Below, in pieces: positions 25,301 to 40,300 of a DNA stretch of 64,000 nucleotides. The notes beneath the pieces are model-generated. The model saw only the letters and a program-made list of their open reading frames with translations. It had not been told where the DNA came from and ran no database searches. The stretch spans positions 30,245,366-30,309,365 of the forward strand of contig CM057135.1 in the NCBI GenBank assembly GCA_029964075.1, in the 5' to 3' direction. Both the position numbers and the translations under genes were made by a program. Position 1 is the stretch's first letter. Each line of letters begins with the position of its first letter. This DNA is from Patiria pectinifera. Its lineage: Eukaryota > Echinodermata > Asteroidea > Valvatida > Asterinidae.

Positions 25301-28300
25301 ATTTTACACTTTCTACTGAACTTTTCAAATTTGATTGGCATAGTACAGCGAAAGAAAAATACAAGGACATCAGCTGAATCCCTACATTTTACAAGAACAA
25401 TTTAGACATCATTTGAAATATATAGCATATTGTACGCTTTCTTTCCAAGTCTTTTTTCCTCAGCCTTGTATTGTTTCCTCCCGAATCTCAAGAAATTGAA
25501 ATGTTCCACTCACGCTTTTCTCTTTGGTTGCAGGTGGTTCAGGGTCTTTCCCTGAGCTGGGGCCCAGCTTCAGGTTGGCGTAGCGTATCGTGGACTGTTG
25601 GAAATCTTTCAAACTGTGGTCTCCGTCACTACCGTCTTGGCCTCCTGATTCCGTGTTCAATTTTTCCAGCTACATGTATGAATTAAAAATGGTTGCAATT
25701 TTTAGTCCGACTAGAATTCTAAATGAAGAAAGTTGCACACTAAATCCAGGCATGCAACTGTGAAGTCACACACAAAAAAGAGGAAAACCAAATCTTTCCA
25801 AAACTTTGTGCAGTGGTTTTCTATTTTTATGGCCCACATGAGAAGTAAAAAAAGAGAAAATTAGCCGATCCGAGGAAAAGTTGCATGCCTGTAAGCAACA
25901 GAATGCACAGGTACGACATATGTTTGTCTAGTTTAGGAGCAGACCATAGATGACTAACAAAAATAATTAATTTCTTAAAAGTGAGGGTTCATAACATGGA
26001 GTATGCATTTTTGTTTTTCTTGAAAGAAAGAAATTAAACAGGATCCAAGTTTAAAATTAATTAATGTAGGAACACAAGCAGCAGGGACAATTATATATAT
26101 ATATTTGTAGATGATTTGAACCTGAATGCCAAATGCCAACTGCACATACTTGTGCGAAGCTAGAATTGTGGTATAAAATATTCATTTTCAAAAACAAATC
26201 GACCAGGGACTAAAATTTCAGATTGTACTCAAAATAAGAGTGACTATTTTCCTCTCGGACAAATCTTGGGGGAAAAAAAAAACAAATCCAGGGTCTGCAT
26301 TACAATGCCTGTATACCTCACACCTCGTCGCCTCGTACATAAATCATTGCTTTGTTTCATTCACTAGCACCAATATTCATGATCAATGCCTCACGATCCG
26401 GACGGTGTGCCAAATTCAGTCATAAATAAATCAGGGGAGAAAAAAACATCATGCTTGCATTTTTCTGGAACTGCACCCCATCTCCCCCTCTCTCCCCCAA
26501 AAATCTACATCTCTCCGGCTTTTTATTTCACACCTCTCGGGTTCGTCTGCTCGCGTGCAGTTTGCCCGTGGCCAAGGGGCCCGTCCACTCAGGACGCTCG
26601 GTTTGCGCCGGAGCGCGCATGCAGATAAATCCTTGACGCATAATGGTCGGCGGCGTGCGTGACGGACCGCCGATCCTGAGTGCACGTATTCATAATAACC
26701 ACGCATACACGTAGCTGGGTGCGTGTGCACGGCGGTCCCTCTGATAATCATCACGTGTGTGTAGGTTGTCACATTATGACGGAGTTGTTAATGCATGGCA
26801 CATGTACGGATTATGTTGAGCATGGTCATAAGTCTGTGACATGTACCGTAGCTGGTATGTGCATGTTCCCTTGGGGATTTAGGCAAATACAAGGATTAGT
26901 CAAACTGTACTAACAAGCCATCCAATGGTTTCAAGTCACCCTTAATGCAATAAATATCAGCAGGAATTTTAAAATTTAATTTAAAATATAAGCATTAATC
27001 ATCAAACTCAATTTTCATTATTTTGAATGTTCATTTTTTTTCTTTCTTTATTTTGTTACATCTTTGAAATAAATTGTGCATGTACACTTGTGCATATTCC
27101 TTTGAATAACTCTATGTTGCTTTGTCTCCTCTTAAAATTTTTAATCCGTTTGATAACAAAACAAATCCATTGAATTAGAACTAAATGAATGAAATAAAAA
27201 TCAAAGAACCCAACATTAACTGATTAAATTATCTCAGAACAAATCCGCTCATTACATTTTCTGTCGCACATAATCCCAAGAACTGAGGACTGTATTTCCG
27301 TTGATTAATGAAATCAGACATGATCAGGTGCGTGGCGTTTCATGGTGTCTAAATTAAAAAAGAGACGTTTGTATTGGTTGTGACAGGCACTGCTACGGGA
27401 GACAGAGACTCTGACAAAGTACTCGGCGACTGAAGTTAGTGACTAAATGTATGGTGGGGGGGGGGGGAGGAGGTTGACTCATGGCACGTAGCCTAAAGAC
27501 CAAACTACATGCACTGGAAAAGTTTAGGTGATTGTTCAGTGAAAAGAAATTAAGATATGATGACAGAAAGCAGTGCTTTTATTCCTCCGTGGTGTGAGGT
27601 TCGTGTTGGTTGCAAAATCACGTCATTCTCAGGCTTTAGATGGGATCTAATTTAGATTGGTAACAAATCAAATGTTTGTTTTCCCTTCAAACCTTTTGGA
27701 ATCCTTTAGAATCTTACAAAAAACATTTGGCATACTGCTCCATTGTAACTGAACATTACAGCGTGAGCAATGGGTCTTCTTTCACTGATGGATCTGCAGT
27801 GATGGTGTTTTGTGAAGAATAGACCAATCTCGGCAGGCCACAATTCTATCACGGAGGCCCCCTTCAATGGCGAAAGCATTGTGCTAGCTATTGTTCAGAT
27901 AATCCACCACAGGTCAGCTGCTTTGTACAATAGAGTGCACATGTGGGATTTGTCCATATGTGGTCAATGGCATGTTAACAACCATTTATAAAAAAAAAAA
28001 AGCGGGGAAACAGATAAAACAGAATGCAAAAACAGATTTAAAAGTTTTAGAGGTTAGAGCAGTATTAAAAGTTAAAACATGGAAACGAAAAACCAACATC
28101 TTTAGAGGCTGGGGTGAGAGAAGGTACTTGATGCAAACATGTGTCTGTGTTATTTTTCCATGCATAGGCACAAAAATGTACGACTTTTGACATGCAGACA
28201 GCACATGTGCTGTACAACAAATGTAAAATAACTGGCGAACTGGACAGCTGAACCAGGCAGATCTTTCCAAAGAAAACAGACCCATGGACAAACATTGGTC

Positions 28301-31300
28301 ATCGAAGACAGAGAGACAGAATAAAACAGGCAACCACACAGACAGGAACTGTTGACAAACTTGGCACGAGAGCAATTTGCTCCTTGGGGAAATAAACGGA
28401 CAAGACAAACAGATGGGACAAGATAAGACAGATACTAGAGGGTTGACTTCAAGAAACATAAAAGAACGAACAAGCAAGCTTATCTTCGAAATCTAAGTAT
28501 TTAGATGAAAAGACAAGCAGCAAACGTTAAAAATATAAGTGGAGTGCAAGCAGGTTTAGAGGAAAGGGGTGTAAACGGGATGTACAAATGAAACCTCTCT
28601 CCAGAATTTTGTTTAGTGAGTAAATTTATCACTCTTTTTTAGCAAGACTTTCTTCAGCCAAGCATTTTGCTTGGTATTTCAATTTTTCTCGTTTCTAAAA
28701 TTGTTTGACAAAGCAGATCTTCAATTTTTTTCCCTTCAAATGATGTTCTCATTCATATTTCACTCGGATATTCCCTGTGCATACTACTGAAATTCTCTTC
28801 ATAATTGTAGCGTCTTGTTCTATTGACACTATCGTGCACAACTGAACTTATTGCATTAAGCGCCCATGTTTACGACCATGTTGCCGACGAGTCTATCCAT
28901 GTCATCAGTTGCCAAGGAACCACAATATTGCTGTTTGCGTTTCATTACTTTGTTGTCTAAAAAAATTCAAACGAAGAGGATGCGACCCCGTTCATCTCAC
29001 TTTATATCATGGCAACGTGCTGCAGTTCGTTAGCTATAATTTTAGGCAAACAATTTGCATGTTTGCGTTCCACATCTTGTAGGTTTTTTTTCCGGCGGAC
29101 TATGAGAGTTTATCAGAAATGAATAGGTGAGGGTTTATATGCAAACATCAAAATGTATACATGTATGTTTTCCTTTGTTAATTTCCTATGTACATTTATG
29201 CAAAAGTCATTTTTTTGGACTGAAAAGATTCTTGGCAATCAATTGAAATATTTGACACACATTGACACCAGACAAATACCCTGGTAAATACAGATTGCAG
29301 TCAGGCCTAGTCATACCGGGTACACTACACAAAACCATGTTAAAATGCGCAGTAAGGTGCATATATTTTGCATTTCTGTCTCATCTCCCCCCCCCCCCCA
29401 TTCCTTGACATGGGCCTAGTTTGTTTGTCCCAAGACGGATTTTCCTCGTCGCGACCGGACGGGCAGGTAATGGACCACAATCCCTGTTTCCATATGCGCG
29501 GCGTGCATTTTATCACTCGTTACCCGGCTAAATTGCATTTGCTGGGCAAACACTGGCCAGACGGACCCGGCGTAACTGCGGTTACGATTTTAATCAAATA
29601 CTGGGGAGAAGCTTTTTTTTTTCTTTTCTCAAAGCGGTCGCATACTTGCTTTGAGATAACATCGAAATTTCTTTATTAATCCTGGTGATTGGAATCTGTG
29701 TTTCAAATGTTGGTTCTGAAAATCCATAAATAACAATGAAATAGTGAAAATTACTCATAGCAATGAAAAAACCTCCACCCCCCCAAAAAAAAACCCCCTG
29801 AAAAACGATCAAATGTTGCTTTATGTGTGGATCAAAGAAATTAAACACTTCAATTACCATTGACAAAATATTTGGGGAAAAAAAAAAATGTGCAAAAAAT
29901 ATACAATTTGATTTGGTTAATTTTGGCAATTTAAGAAAACTCTGAATTTTGAGAGAGTAATGTACATGGCATACACAACTGAGTAATTCATAAAACCACT
30001 CAAAACGCCATAAGAAACAACCAATCCAACTTTATTGGACAGCTTCCAATAAAATTTCTTCCCCGTATCCAATAAAGAAAAGCAAAAAGGAAAAAAAAAC
30101 AAGACAAGTAATCCTTAATCGCTGGGCCCGCGCTCATTGCGTTTGCTTATCTCTCTACAGCGACGATGACTCATCCTTCCTACCCTCCCTCTACGCAAGC
30201 AGAATAATTGAAGTGTGGGGAGCGAAGTGAGCGCACACGCTGCTTTACGAGTCCGCGGGCACCGAAGTCCGTCCGTGGCCGCGGCGCGGATTGATTACGC
30301 CTCGATTCCCCCGGGCTTCCTGAGCTCATCATGTCCTGACTGTAAAATAGAGAAAATATGAACAAAACAATGCGCCGACCAAGAGGTGTTGTGCAGGAAT
30401 GCTATGGCTATTGTTGTGTGTGACGCTAATGTCCGTGGTTACCAATGTCTGCGTTTTCTTGGTGAATGGGGACAAAATAAAATGAGGTGATCCGACCGCG
30501 CGCCGCGCACAATAATTACAATTACTTAGAAGGAGTGTGTTTGTTTATGATTTGATGTGTGCAGTCATGCTTGTGATATGAAGTGGTATCCACACAAGAC
30601 AACCTGTTGACGGCGTGGGAATCTTGTGTCTATAGTGTGGAATTCTTGTGTTTTTAGTCAAAATTACATTGCTTTTCTTACATGAAAGGAACTCAAATTC
30701 TAGAGTTTGAAAATGTTAATTTTTTTTCCTTTTTTTTATACTTCATTGTATAACAGAAGTTTAAGAAAATTCAGAAAAGCAGTGTTGATAGAAATTATGT
30801 TATGTTTGCTCAATGGCTTGGATCGTACTGGGGTAATTATTTTTAATACAAAATTAGTGTTTGTTTTTAACAAAAAGATGCCATTTCAAGATGTTAAATA
30901 GTTATTTAGGAGATTGTTTTAATCATTATGTATTTCCTCTTATTTTTGTGCTTGTATGAAATGTAGTTGTTGATCAATTTACAACGTTTACGTTTATAAA
31001 AACATGCTTTCATATTTCAATAAAATTTGTGAAATTTTATGTTGAGAAGAACATAGATGCAGACACCTCAGGGAATCAAATTTCCTCAAAATGGCGGTTA
31101 CTCTTCATCACTTCATTGTCAATTCCAGGCCAACGTTTATATCCTGACCTATTGTGGCCTGAAATGTCAAACTGGTTAATTCGAGCAACTCCCATTTCAA
31201 ACCTCCGGCCTGTCTTCGTGCTCGGGGGGGCAACAATATCCCCTGTGTTTGTCTCCAACTCTCTAGAGAGATCAAGTTCTGTGTACAGAATCATCAGCAG

Positions 31301-34300
31301 CCGCGACTGCCGTGCCGCGAATGAATTATGGACCGCGACTTCATCTGTTTCTCTCTTTCTCCGCCATTCATTACCCACAAAAAAAAAAATGCCACTGGTT
31401 ACTACGACCCGCCCCGACTCATGTTTATTTCACAATTTCGATTGTTTGCTTACACTTAACTGGAAGAAAAGGGGAAAAAACGAATCGCCGGGGTGCAAAA
31501 CGGTTCAATGGACCGCACTGTCAAATCCCTCGGGAGTTTCATTAAATTTTCAGGACGGCTGTCTACTTTTGATGTAGGTGATGATGAGGGTTTTGAAATG
31601 CGATATGAATTTGAGATGTTTTCACGTGCTGAATGTGAATGCACCGGTATTCCTTTGAATATGAATGGAAAATTACTTTTGTGATTACGATGAGTGAGGA
31701 CTCCATTCGAAACAACCACCTCCACAGGCGAAAGTAAAACTGCCATTTAAAATGGCACGTGTACATTTACATGTACTTCAGACGTTATTATGAATGTTAT
31801 GAGACGGGATAAAAATATTGACAGCTCATGCGTGTCATTTGCATGAACGTTCAGGATATAATCCTGTCAATTTCCTTTATGTGGTTACTATGGTAACCAT
31901 AAAGACCTTGCAACTGTGACAATTTCTTTGATATATTGTATTCTTAGTTTTAACCATGTCGTTTGAGTCAACACAATAGTCCTGATTGGCATTTAAAAAA
32001 ATTTTTTTTTTTCAAAGTTTATGTATTTCTGTTCTGCATACATACACATAGAGATTGTCTAAGTACCTGTGTGCACTGCATCAAAACAGATTTAACCAAT
32101 AAACGTTAAAAAAAAAATCAGCATATTTGTCCATTTTGTATTCTATGTACACGTACATCATATTTAAAATCTTGAAATGAATCCCTGTTGACCGATGTCT
32201 GAGTGAAGTACGGAAGCAAGAATCTTAAAGAAAGAGGGGGCGGAGAAGCTTTTCCAGCAATATTCGCATTAGGAACACGTCCCAGATTTGACGCTTTGTT
32301 GTCAACAAAACAAAAACCTCTCCAGCTCACGTCTTATTCACGTCACTTAAAAATCTATAAGACCGCGCAGCGCACGGGGAAGGGAACCAAAAAAAAAAAT
32401 GTCTGTCTACTTCTGAAATCACGACGGGGTTCTTATTGCGGCCGGCCGGTGAATTGAGACAAAGTGCCCCGTGCAGAAAATCAATTATTAGCATAATGGG
32501 CCGGCTTTTCTTCATTCAATATTTGGTGCGCGTGGCCGGGGGCTTTGCAGATGCTCCCCAGCGCATTAGCGGCAATTCTCCGTCCCTCATTAGGCCAGGT
32601 CAGACACTCAATCTGTTTACTGTCTCTGCAAGATTTGTTTGTGGGGAAAAAACCTTCTTTTTTATAAATTGCTAAAATATAAGGGGACAAAATGCAAAAA
32701 AGGAGAAAAACTCATTTTTGAAATGTAAACATAGTCAAAGCTACCCTTAAATCAACACATTCATTGGTTTCAGTATTTCAAAAAAAGTATATCCATTAAA
32801 AAATTTATGGGCGTGCAAATCAAATATTGTAACTTATTTTTTTTTTATATCTTTTTTCCTCCCAAGATTAGGTCCAACAAACATTTTCCTAAAGATTTTG
32901 GGTAAAATAAATCTACAACCACCATACCATTAAGATCTTCACAAGCTCACAATGACATTTTAAAGAGAGGTGAAAAAAACCTGAAGATTGTTTTCATGGA
33001 AAACAGTAATTTATTTTGTAATGGCCTAATCAGTAGTCTTTCAGTTTCAAATTACTGGCATGCTATGCTATCCGCTTACGTACTTAGTGATTAATTTGAT
33101 TTATATGTGAGACGACAATGAAAACTATGCCTACAGTCTTGCATGCATTAAGGCTTCTCCTTATTTCTTCTTGAAGAAAGATTTCATTTTGTCTCAACAT
33201 TTTTATTCCTGAGCTGTCTTATTTCCTTACAATGTCAAAGTGCAGAGAAAGTGTTTGAGGCAGGGGGGTTGACCCCCCCCCCCATGTTTTCCAGTCCCAA
33301 TCCCTACAATTTTGACTTAATGGTGAACAAAAAAATTCTAATGATTCCAGGAAATTTAGTTAAACTTAAAACAGAAAATGTATTTCTGGCAGGCAACAGG
33401 ACGATTTTGAGTTCTCTGCTAATTTTTATCTAGATCTAGATCTGTCTTCCTGTAGAGGGCTTTAAAAAAACATGTTAAAAACTACGCGTTTCATAGCAAT
33501 GAGATTGTTGATAATATTAAGTTGAATACCTACCGACCGTGCAGGTTTTCTAGGTGGACTTGTCGACGATTCCCCACCAGACATTGGTGATGGTGGGTTC
33601 CACTGTGTAGTTCCGCTAGGGACATGCCAGTAGTAGGTCCCTCTCATATCGGCAACCTCCTTCCATCCTGGTGGGAGAGACGTGGGCTTCTGCAAGGTGC
33701 TCTTCTTGAGTGGGTCTTTGTTGGTCTTGGGTTCAGGAGTGATCTCAACGCCCGATTCAGCTTCATCATCTTGGGAGGTCTTCTCTCCGCTCCGGGAATC
33801 CTCAATCAGGGTGCTGAGAGAGGGTTTACTGCCCTCTCGGAGGAGCACGCCGGGTCGCTTGATGGGAGATGCTTTGTCGTCGACCGAAGTTTCACTGACG
33901 TAGCCGTGATCGTGTTGGCCGTTTGACGGGGAAAGGAGTTCTTTGGAGAAGCCTTCTTCCTGCACACGCAGTCCGAAACTGTTGTACAGCATCTCGTAGG
34001 TGGATTCGCAGTCGGTGCTATCATCCTCCATGGTTGAGGGACCAGAATCGTAAGGGGTGGCATGCTGTGGCGGTTCATATAATCCTTCTCTGATTTCGCT
34101 GTCGTCGTCTGAGTCACTGATACTTCCGTTGATAGAGGTGATCTCGTCGTCTGGATTTTCCATGCGACCTTTGGCGATGGATTCCAAGTTTGCGTAGTAA
34201 CGGAGGAAGCCGCCCAACTGAGATGCCCGGACCTCTTCATCAGGTGAGACTATGTCTGCATCCGGGTCTTTAGGCTCTTCTCGGTCTTCAACATCCTCAT

Positions 34301-37300
34301 TTTTGTCCGTGATCTTCATTCTCTTTGAGTCTTTCTCACGTCCACTGTCTTTAGCTGCCTCGTCGACGCTCTTCATCTCTTGTTCTTCATCTTCTTCTTC
34401 TTCGTCTTCGTCTTCATAATCGTCCTCCTCTCCATCATCGATAAAATCAATGTCGGCGAACATGGCCTCGGCTTTCTTCTTATTTCTTTCCCGCAGGATG
34501 TTGTCGTCAGCGACGGTCAGTCGTCCTTCCATCTCACCATCGCTATCCATCAGGGCTTCCAGGGGGTTACCTATCCCCATCTCGGAGAGGTCCGTGGAGG
34601 CGTACTTGGTCCTGCTCTTGCCCGAGCCCGAGTTGCGCTTGGAGCCGCCGCCGTTGTCAAACTCAAAGGTGAAGTTGGAGTCCTTGAGGGAAGGCTCGTC
34701 CAGCTTGCGGCTCAGGGATTTGAGGTCATTCTCCAGGGCCTCGCTGAGCTTGTTGGACAAGGTCGGATCGGTGGTGGTGTTGGCATTGACTTGATCGGAT
34801 GGTGTGATGGCGTTGCTGTCATAAGATGGGTTGATTAAGGATGTCATCGCCTGCTTTGTGCCTGACAAGAAACACACAAAAAACAAAACATTTACTCAGT
34901 GACAGTCAAAGAATAAATCACTAATATTTTAAATTTCTACCGGGTAGTGATGAAAACCAAATCTATTAAAAAAACCACAACTCTTGAAACTGCAGTTCAC
35001 AGGCCCGTAGAAATAGGAGAGAAGACAAAATATTCAGATTTAGAGTTGGTAGGGAAATCCTCGAGGAGGGAAGGAACTGCAATCCTGATCTACATTATTA
35101 ACAGGAGTGGGATTCGGACCCGAGACACAGAGATGACAAACGAAGAAAGACACAACTGATTGAACTGATTCCCCTAGTTAAGCAACAAATGACGTTGAAG
35201 TCCACATGCTCCAAAAGATGAATTCAACCGTTTTGCCGAGGGTAATTACAGACCTCCATAAATAATTCAAGAAACTTTTGAAAGCTGACACACACAAGCA
35301 CAATTGACATATCTGTCAGAATTAAGCGAGGGACCATACATTACAAATGGACATCAGCGAGCGAAACAGCTTATTGAAGTGTTTGTTTCAGGTTTTTAAG
35401 ACCTCGTTAAACAACCCGCGGCCCCCACACATCCCCTGCACCAAACCTCCTCTCAGAGTGATCTAAATGAATAAAGATAGCCAGGGTTTCGTTTTGTTTT
35501 CCTGCAGCACTCGGAAGCCTCCATACAGTAGTTCCCTGGAGACTCTGTTTCAGTGCAGTTGAGGATATTTTTTTTCCCGTAAGAGTTTGCCGGAATAAAA
35601 ACACTCAATAATCTAGATTTTTGACACGAGATTTTTGTTGTGGTGATGAAACAGCAGGCAAGGCAGGGAAACTGAACGGGGATAAAAAGCTTTCAAGAGT
35701 CGTGACGGAAGTTTTTTTCACTAAGTAATCCTTCCACTCTTCATTCAGTGATCTGCATGTACGCAAGCAAATATTGTATCCACACCATTTGGCAAGCTGT
35801 GATTTTTTTGGCATTTCAATAATAAAGAATACTGAATAAATACTTTGTTTCAGATAATTTTTTTTTTTACATTTTTACTCATTCTGTCCTCATACGTTAG
35901 GCTAAAAAAAAAAGTCTCCGGTTTCTGGTATGGAGCGGCGACGCGGCTTCTTTTTTTTTTTACCTGACTTTTTTGCTTCAAATGTCGGCTGATGACTGCA
36001 AATGGTGCCCGACTAAACTTAGTGCAAATATTATGGGAGACCAGAGAGGCCACATAAAGCTTATTCTCGATCATAACCCCATCTAAAAACACATTAAAAT
36101 TGTGCACCAGCAGCATTCTAGTCAAACCAGTGAGTTTGGCGGTTTTGAGACATCATCTTTCATTGAAAAAAAACCTTTTTCATTTTGCCGACTTGCATGG
36201 CTACGGCGACGCGCGCGCATACCAGAAACTGGAGACTTTTTTTTTTTGGCCTTAACCAAAAGTTGGTTTTTTTTCACAACTGCGTCATTTCCTTTCACTG
36301 TTATCGGCGCATGATGAAAAGCAAATAACACTATTCATCCACAACACACCCTGATGCAAGCTTCATTAAGTAAGTAACAAAATTAATAATTGCTAAGTTT
36401 GAATAGAAGATAAATAAGTCATTGCAAAATCGTCAAAGCAGGCCTTTACCGTGATCAAGCATCATATGTAAAATGTAGCTATGTACATTGTAAAGTCCCT
36501 TCATGGAAAAGTGCATTCACATTGTGCTTGTTGTAACAGCACTCTTAATAAGTCAATAGTATCATCCATTTGGTCCACGTTCAATTTCATAATCGGCAAA
36601 GAATTCTTGATTTTAATAGTTAATGACTGGCCTTTAAACATCAATATCTTAGAACAATGGCTCTCAACATCTACATGTACATGTATATTACAAGTACCAG
36701 GTAGTAAAACATGTAAGTGGCTTTTGATGAATCAAGGATGAAAATCAAATCATTTATGAATGTATTTTTATTTCCCTAAGCTTTTTCTTTTCTTTTACGT
36801 TCCCAGCAACGGAACAATTTTCTGTGAGTGGGCGAGTTCTGGTGTGAGAACCGAGTAGTGTTTGCCGGGGCTTAATTGCTGTTCTCATCAAATAACCTTC
36901 GTCGCTTAGGGTTGGGGGAAGGGGTGCCACACGCTCGTGATCAAAGTGACATATAATGATTAGATAAGCTGGGGACTTGCACACATACGTGACGGCTGGA
37001 ATAATGTTTTCCTATTAATGAAGTCTGTCTGTGTTAAATTGTATTTTCGGATTTTTGTTTTGTGTGTGTGTGTGCCCACTTTCGTGTAGTTTAGTTTTTT
37101 TGAAGTTTTTGAGTGTAGTTTCAAATAACTCTTTTTTTTAAGAATTAATTTTCCTTGGCTGAATTCGGACTTAATATCTCTTTTCTAAAACTCTTCCATT
37201 TACAACGGATCAACATACACTCTTCCTAGTTTTGTTAGTAAAAAAAAAAACATTTTTGTGAAAACCTTGTGGAGACGTATTCATCTATAAAGAATTGCTG

Positions 37301-40300
37301 TGTGAGTACAATCAATCTTTTGTTCCTATTGTGCATGTGTCTCCAGAGGGCACGGTGTATCAGATCTGGCCTACACCACGTTATGGGGAAATTTGTTATT
37401 GTTAGGCAAATTAGGACCGAGTTATGGGGACTTTCTGCTGTCCCCACAGCATTTTCTGTCCCCACAAATACCTTGTACAGACGAGTGTACATGTACCGTA
37501 TGTCCCCATAACTACGGAACAAGACTAGATGTGTGTTTCCTGTTTTCTAACAATCAACTTTCTGGAAAATTCACCCAAGTATGCTAAATACTTTTATCTT
37601 ATCTGTTCATAATGTGTAGTTTGATTTGAGAATGAGAAAAAAAAAGAGGAAAAGTCACATATCTAAATGAGCCGAAGATAAACTCTCAACAAAAACAAAG
37701 CAAAATATCAGGGTTGTTTTAAACCAACCAAGCACCTTAACCTACAACTACCGATAAGTAAACCAAAGACTAAACCAATAACAAACTACAAACGCTGAGT
37801 CACAAATAAGCATGATCTATAATTCGGCCCCTTATCGCCAATTGTGTGGACAAACATTGACATTTGACTTAAAAGGTTTTCAGAGCTCTCAGATGCCTAT
37901 TAGTGGCGGTTGACCGGGGAAAAAAATTGAAAACAAAAAAGCAAATGGAGAAATTGAGGAAAAAGGAAAAAAAAGCTCTTAATATTATTATTAAAACACA
38001 TCATGCATAGGAATGTTCACAAGTGCCTGCTCCAGTGTTACCTGGATGCGATGGGTAAAGTTATACAACCCCGCACTGGGCCTCCTGCTACTGCATCCAC
38101 TAAGGAGGTTAAATTGATGCGTAGTTAGTCCGGTATCGGGCTATAAAATCTAAATGATGTATTCTGCATCTTAATGGGATGGGGTCCGCTTACAAGCCCG
38201 CCGGCCTGTCGGCTGGCAGAGTAGGGTTTATGTGTACCGTATAATGTACACAGCAATTGGAAATGTCGCCAGATACATAAATTATATTAATGTGTAGCTC
38301 CGAATATAACTTTGCGGTTAAATTGTCTTGCAGGGGAAATTGGCCATAAATATTGACGTCAAGAGATCTACTTCCAGGCAGTTTTCATTTCTACGAGCTT
38401 TTATTGTATTTGAGCCAAATGTTTGATTTTGAAAATAGACATTGTTCAATCAATATTAATAAAGACAGAAAATAAATGGCAATTTAAATATATAGCAGAT
38501 TTTTTTTCTAGAATTGGTAAAAACACGACCATACTAAACCCTATTTAATTATAAAAAAAAATAGCACAAAACAGACCTGTGTACCGGTACATCCACACAG
38601 AATTTCTAGGATTAAATGCTAAATTGCGCCCATTTTTTTTTAAAATAAAAAAATTACACACATTATTACAAAACTTACAGTACTCCGAAACTCCACATAA
38701 GATTCCTGTTCACACACAATCTGATGGACAAATGCGTTTGCAAAAATATGCAAATGAGCAGTCTGCACACAAGTAATCAACAGACAACTCAACTGCCGAG
38801 GCCGACGAAGAAATCAAAACAGTGTACGGCGACTAAGAATGGCCACTCAACACTTGTCCTAACCATCATTGGCCTCTCCGCACACACTCACGGAAATTTC
38901 CTACATCTCCCAAACCATCTAATATTCTGAACAAATAAACAAGAATTTCCAAGATTTCAACACTCACGTTCAGGGAGGAAAGCATTCGCGGCAGCTGGCT
39001 GCTCACGGGGGGAAAAAATTCCAGAGCAACGGAAAGGTGATGGCGAAATCCTACTAAAATGGGTGTTGCATGCTCCTACTGTGCATGTGAGCTCATGTCT
39101 AGAGGAGGCAGGTGAAAATATAAAAACCTGAAGATGCTGTGGACGGCGTCGTCAGCGGCGCTGGCCAATCACGGTGCCAGGCTCATCAATATTCAGTCAA
39201 ACTCATTCAGGATTTACTGAGCTTGATGTGGGACATTCCATTCTGTGCTCGGGGGTGGGCATACATGCATCACCTTGATGCAAGGAGATGACGACTCTTT
39301 GGAAATGGGGAATATTTTAAGCAGGAAATCGAGAAATTATTAGAGTGAATAAAATGCAATCTTGCCCTGCTGATTTACTGAAGTGCCCATTTTTCTGTGC
39401 TTCTGTGTCACAGCAACTTTTTGATCTTTTAAGAATTCTAAAGTGATGGCTTAAAGTAAATGCAACTGCAAGATTATTTTGAAGGATTATCCACCAACTA
39501 TGACTGAACTGAATTTGCTGGCTTTTTTTTATCTGATTGAGAAATACTTAGGAGTTATTTTTAAAAATTAGAATTTTGCTTTTTAATTATAAAAATTAGA
39601 CCAGCAGCTTTTGTATGATATTCCAAAAAATCAGGGTAACCATTTGAAAAACTTATAACATCTAAATTTCTATTATGAATAAAATTCCTCCATTTTGAAA
39701 CAATAAGGACAAGTCCGAAGCAATACATATTTCTAAGTTTAAGATTTCAGTTGTTGTTTGGAATGCCAGACTTTACCAGAGCTTTGAATAAAGACTAATT
39801 TATGTTGTCATTAATACCTAATGATTAGACTGAACTATACAGGTGCAACCTGGAATTAGACTCCTCTCAATGCCACGATAGCTGCAGTTATGTCAAGGTT
39901 GCAAAAAAACTGAAAGGGTACATCAACAACAAGGCCACACGTCCAGGGATACATCTGTAATTTGGTGAGGTTTCTATTTGCGTCTTTTCATGTCTCACCG
40001 GCAAACTGCCTTGCAGGAAATTAGAGCTGGCGCCAAATTATCCCGTCTGTGGACGATGATTTAATGCTTGATTGCAATGATTTCACACACTTTTTATCCT
40101 TGGAGTGTGAGGTCTCTGATTAGAAACTGCTTGACGGAAAATTTTCGAATAAATTATGACTATGCGCCACAAGACAAATTTGATTTTGCCGAATAACAAA
40201 AACATTGGTCAATATCATTTTGAAAAAAAAAACACAAAAAATTCATGTGAGCTCTCAAATTCTTACTTAAATTCTTGTTTAAGTTCTTTCCATTATCCCA

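Larger units (their letters stand above)
25892..33533 (-). other. Remainder of Fe65 intron 2
   Basis: No exon is recognised. There is a (TA)n run near 26092-26104. GC-richer islands at 26530-26700, 29400-29600 and 30120-30330 have no repeat structure. They could be regulatory, but I have no motif evidence beyond composition and scattered ATTA/TAAT and E-box words. MITE family B copy 1 lies at 27820-27957. Confidence 0.55.

Noticed and set aside
31029-31577. 182-codon open frame on the plus strand in Fe65 intron 2
   Set aside because: No recognisable domain, low-complexity and mixed composition, overlapping frames on both strands are equally open, and there are no splice or promoter features. 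Treated as chance.
33624-34838. Long open frames on the plus strand and in another minus frame across exon 2
   Set aside because: Shadows of the GC-richer Fe65 coding exon; their sequences match no family.
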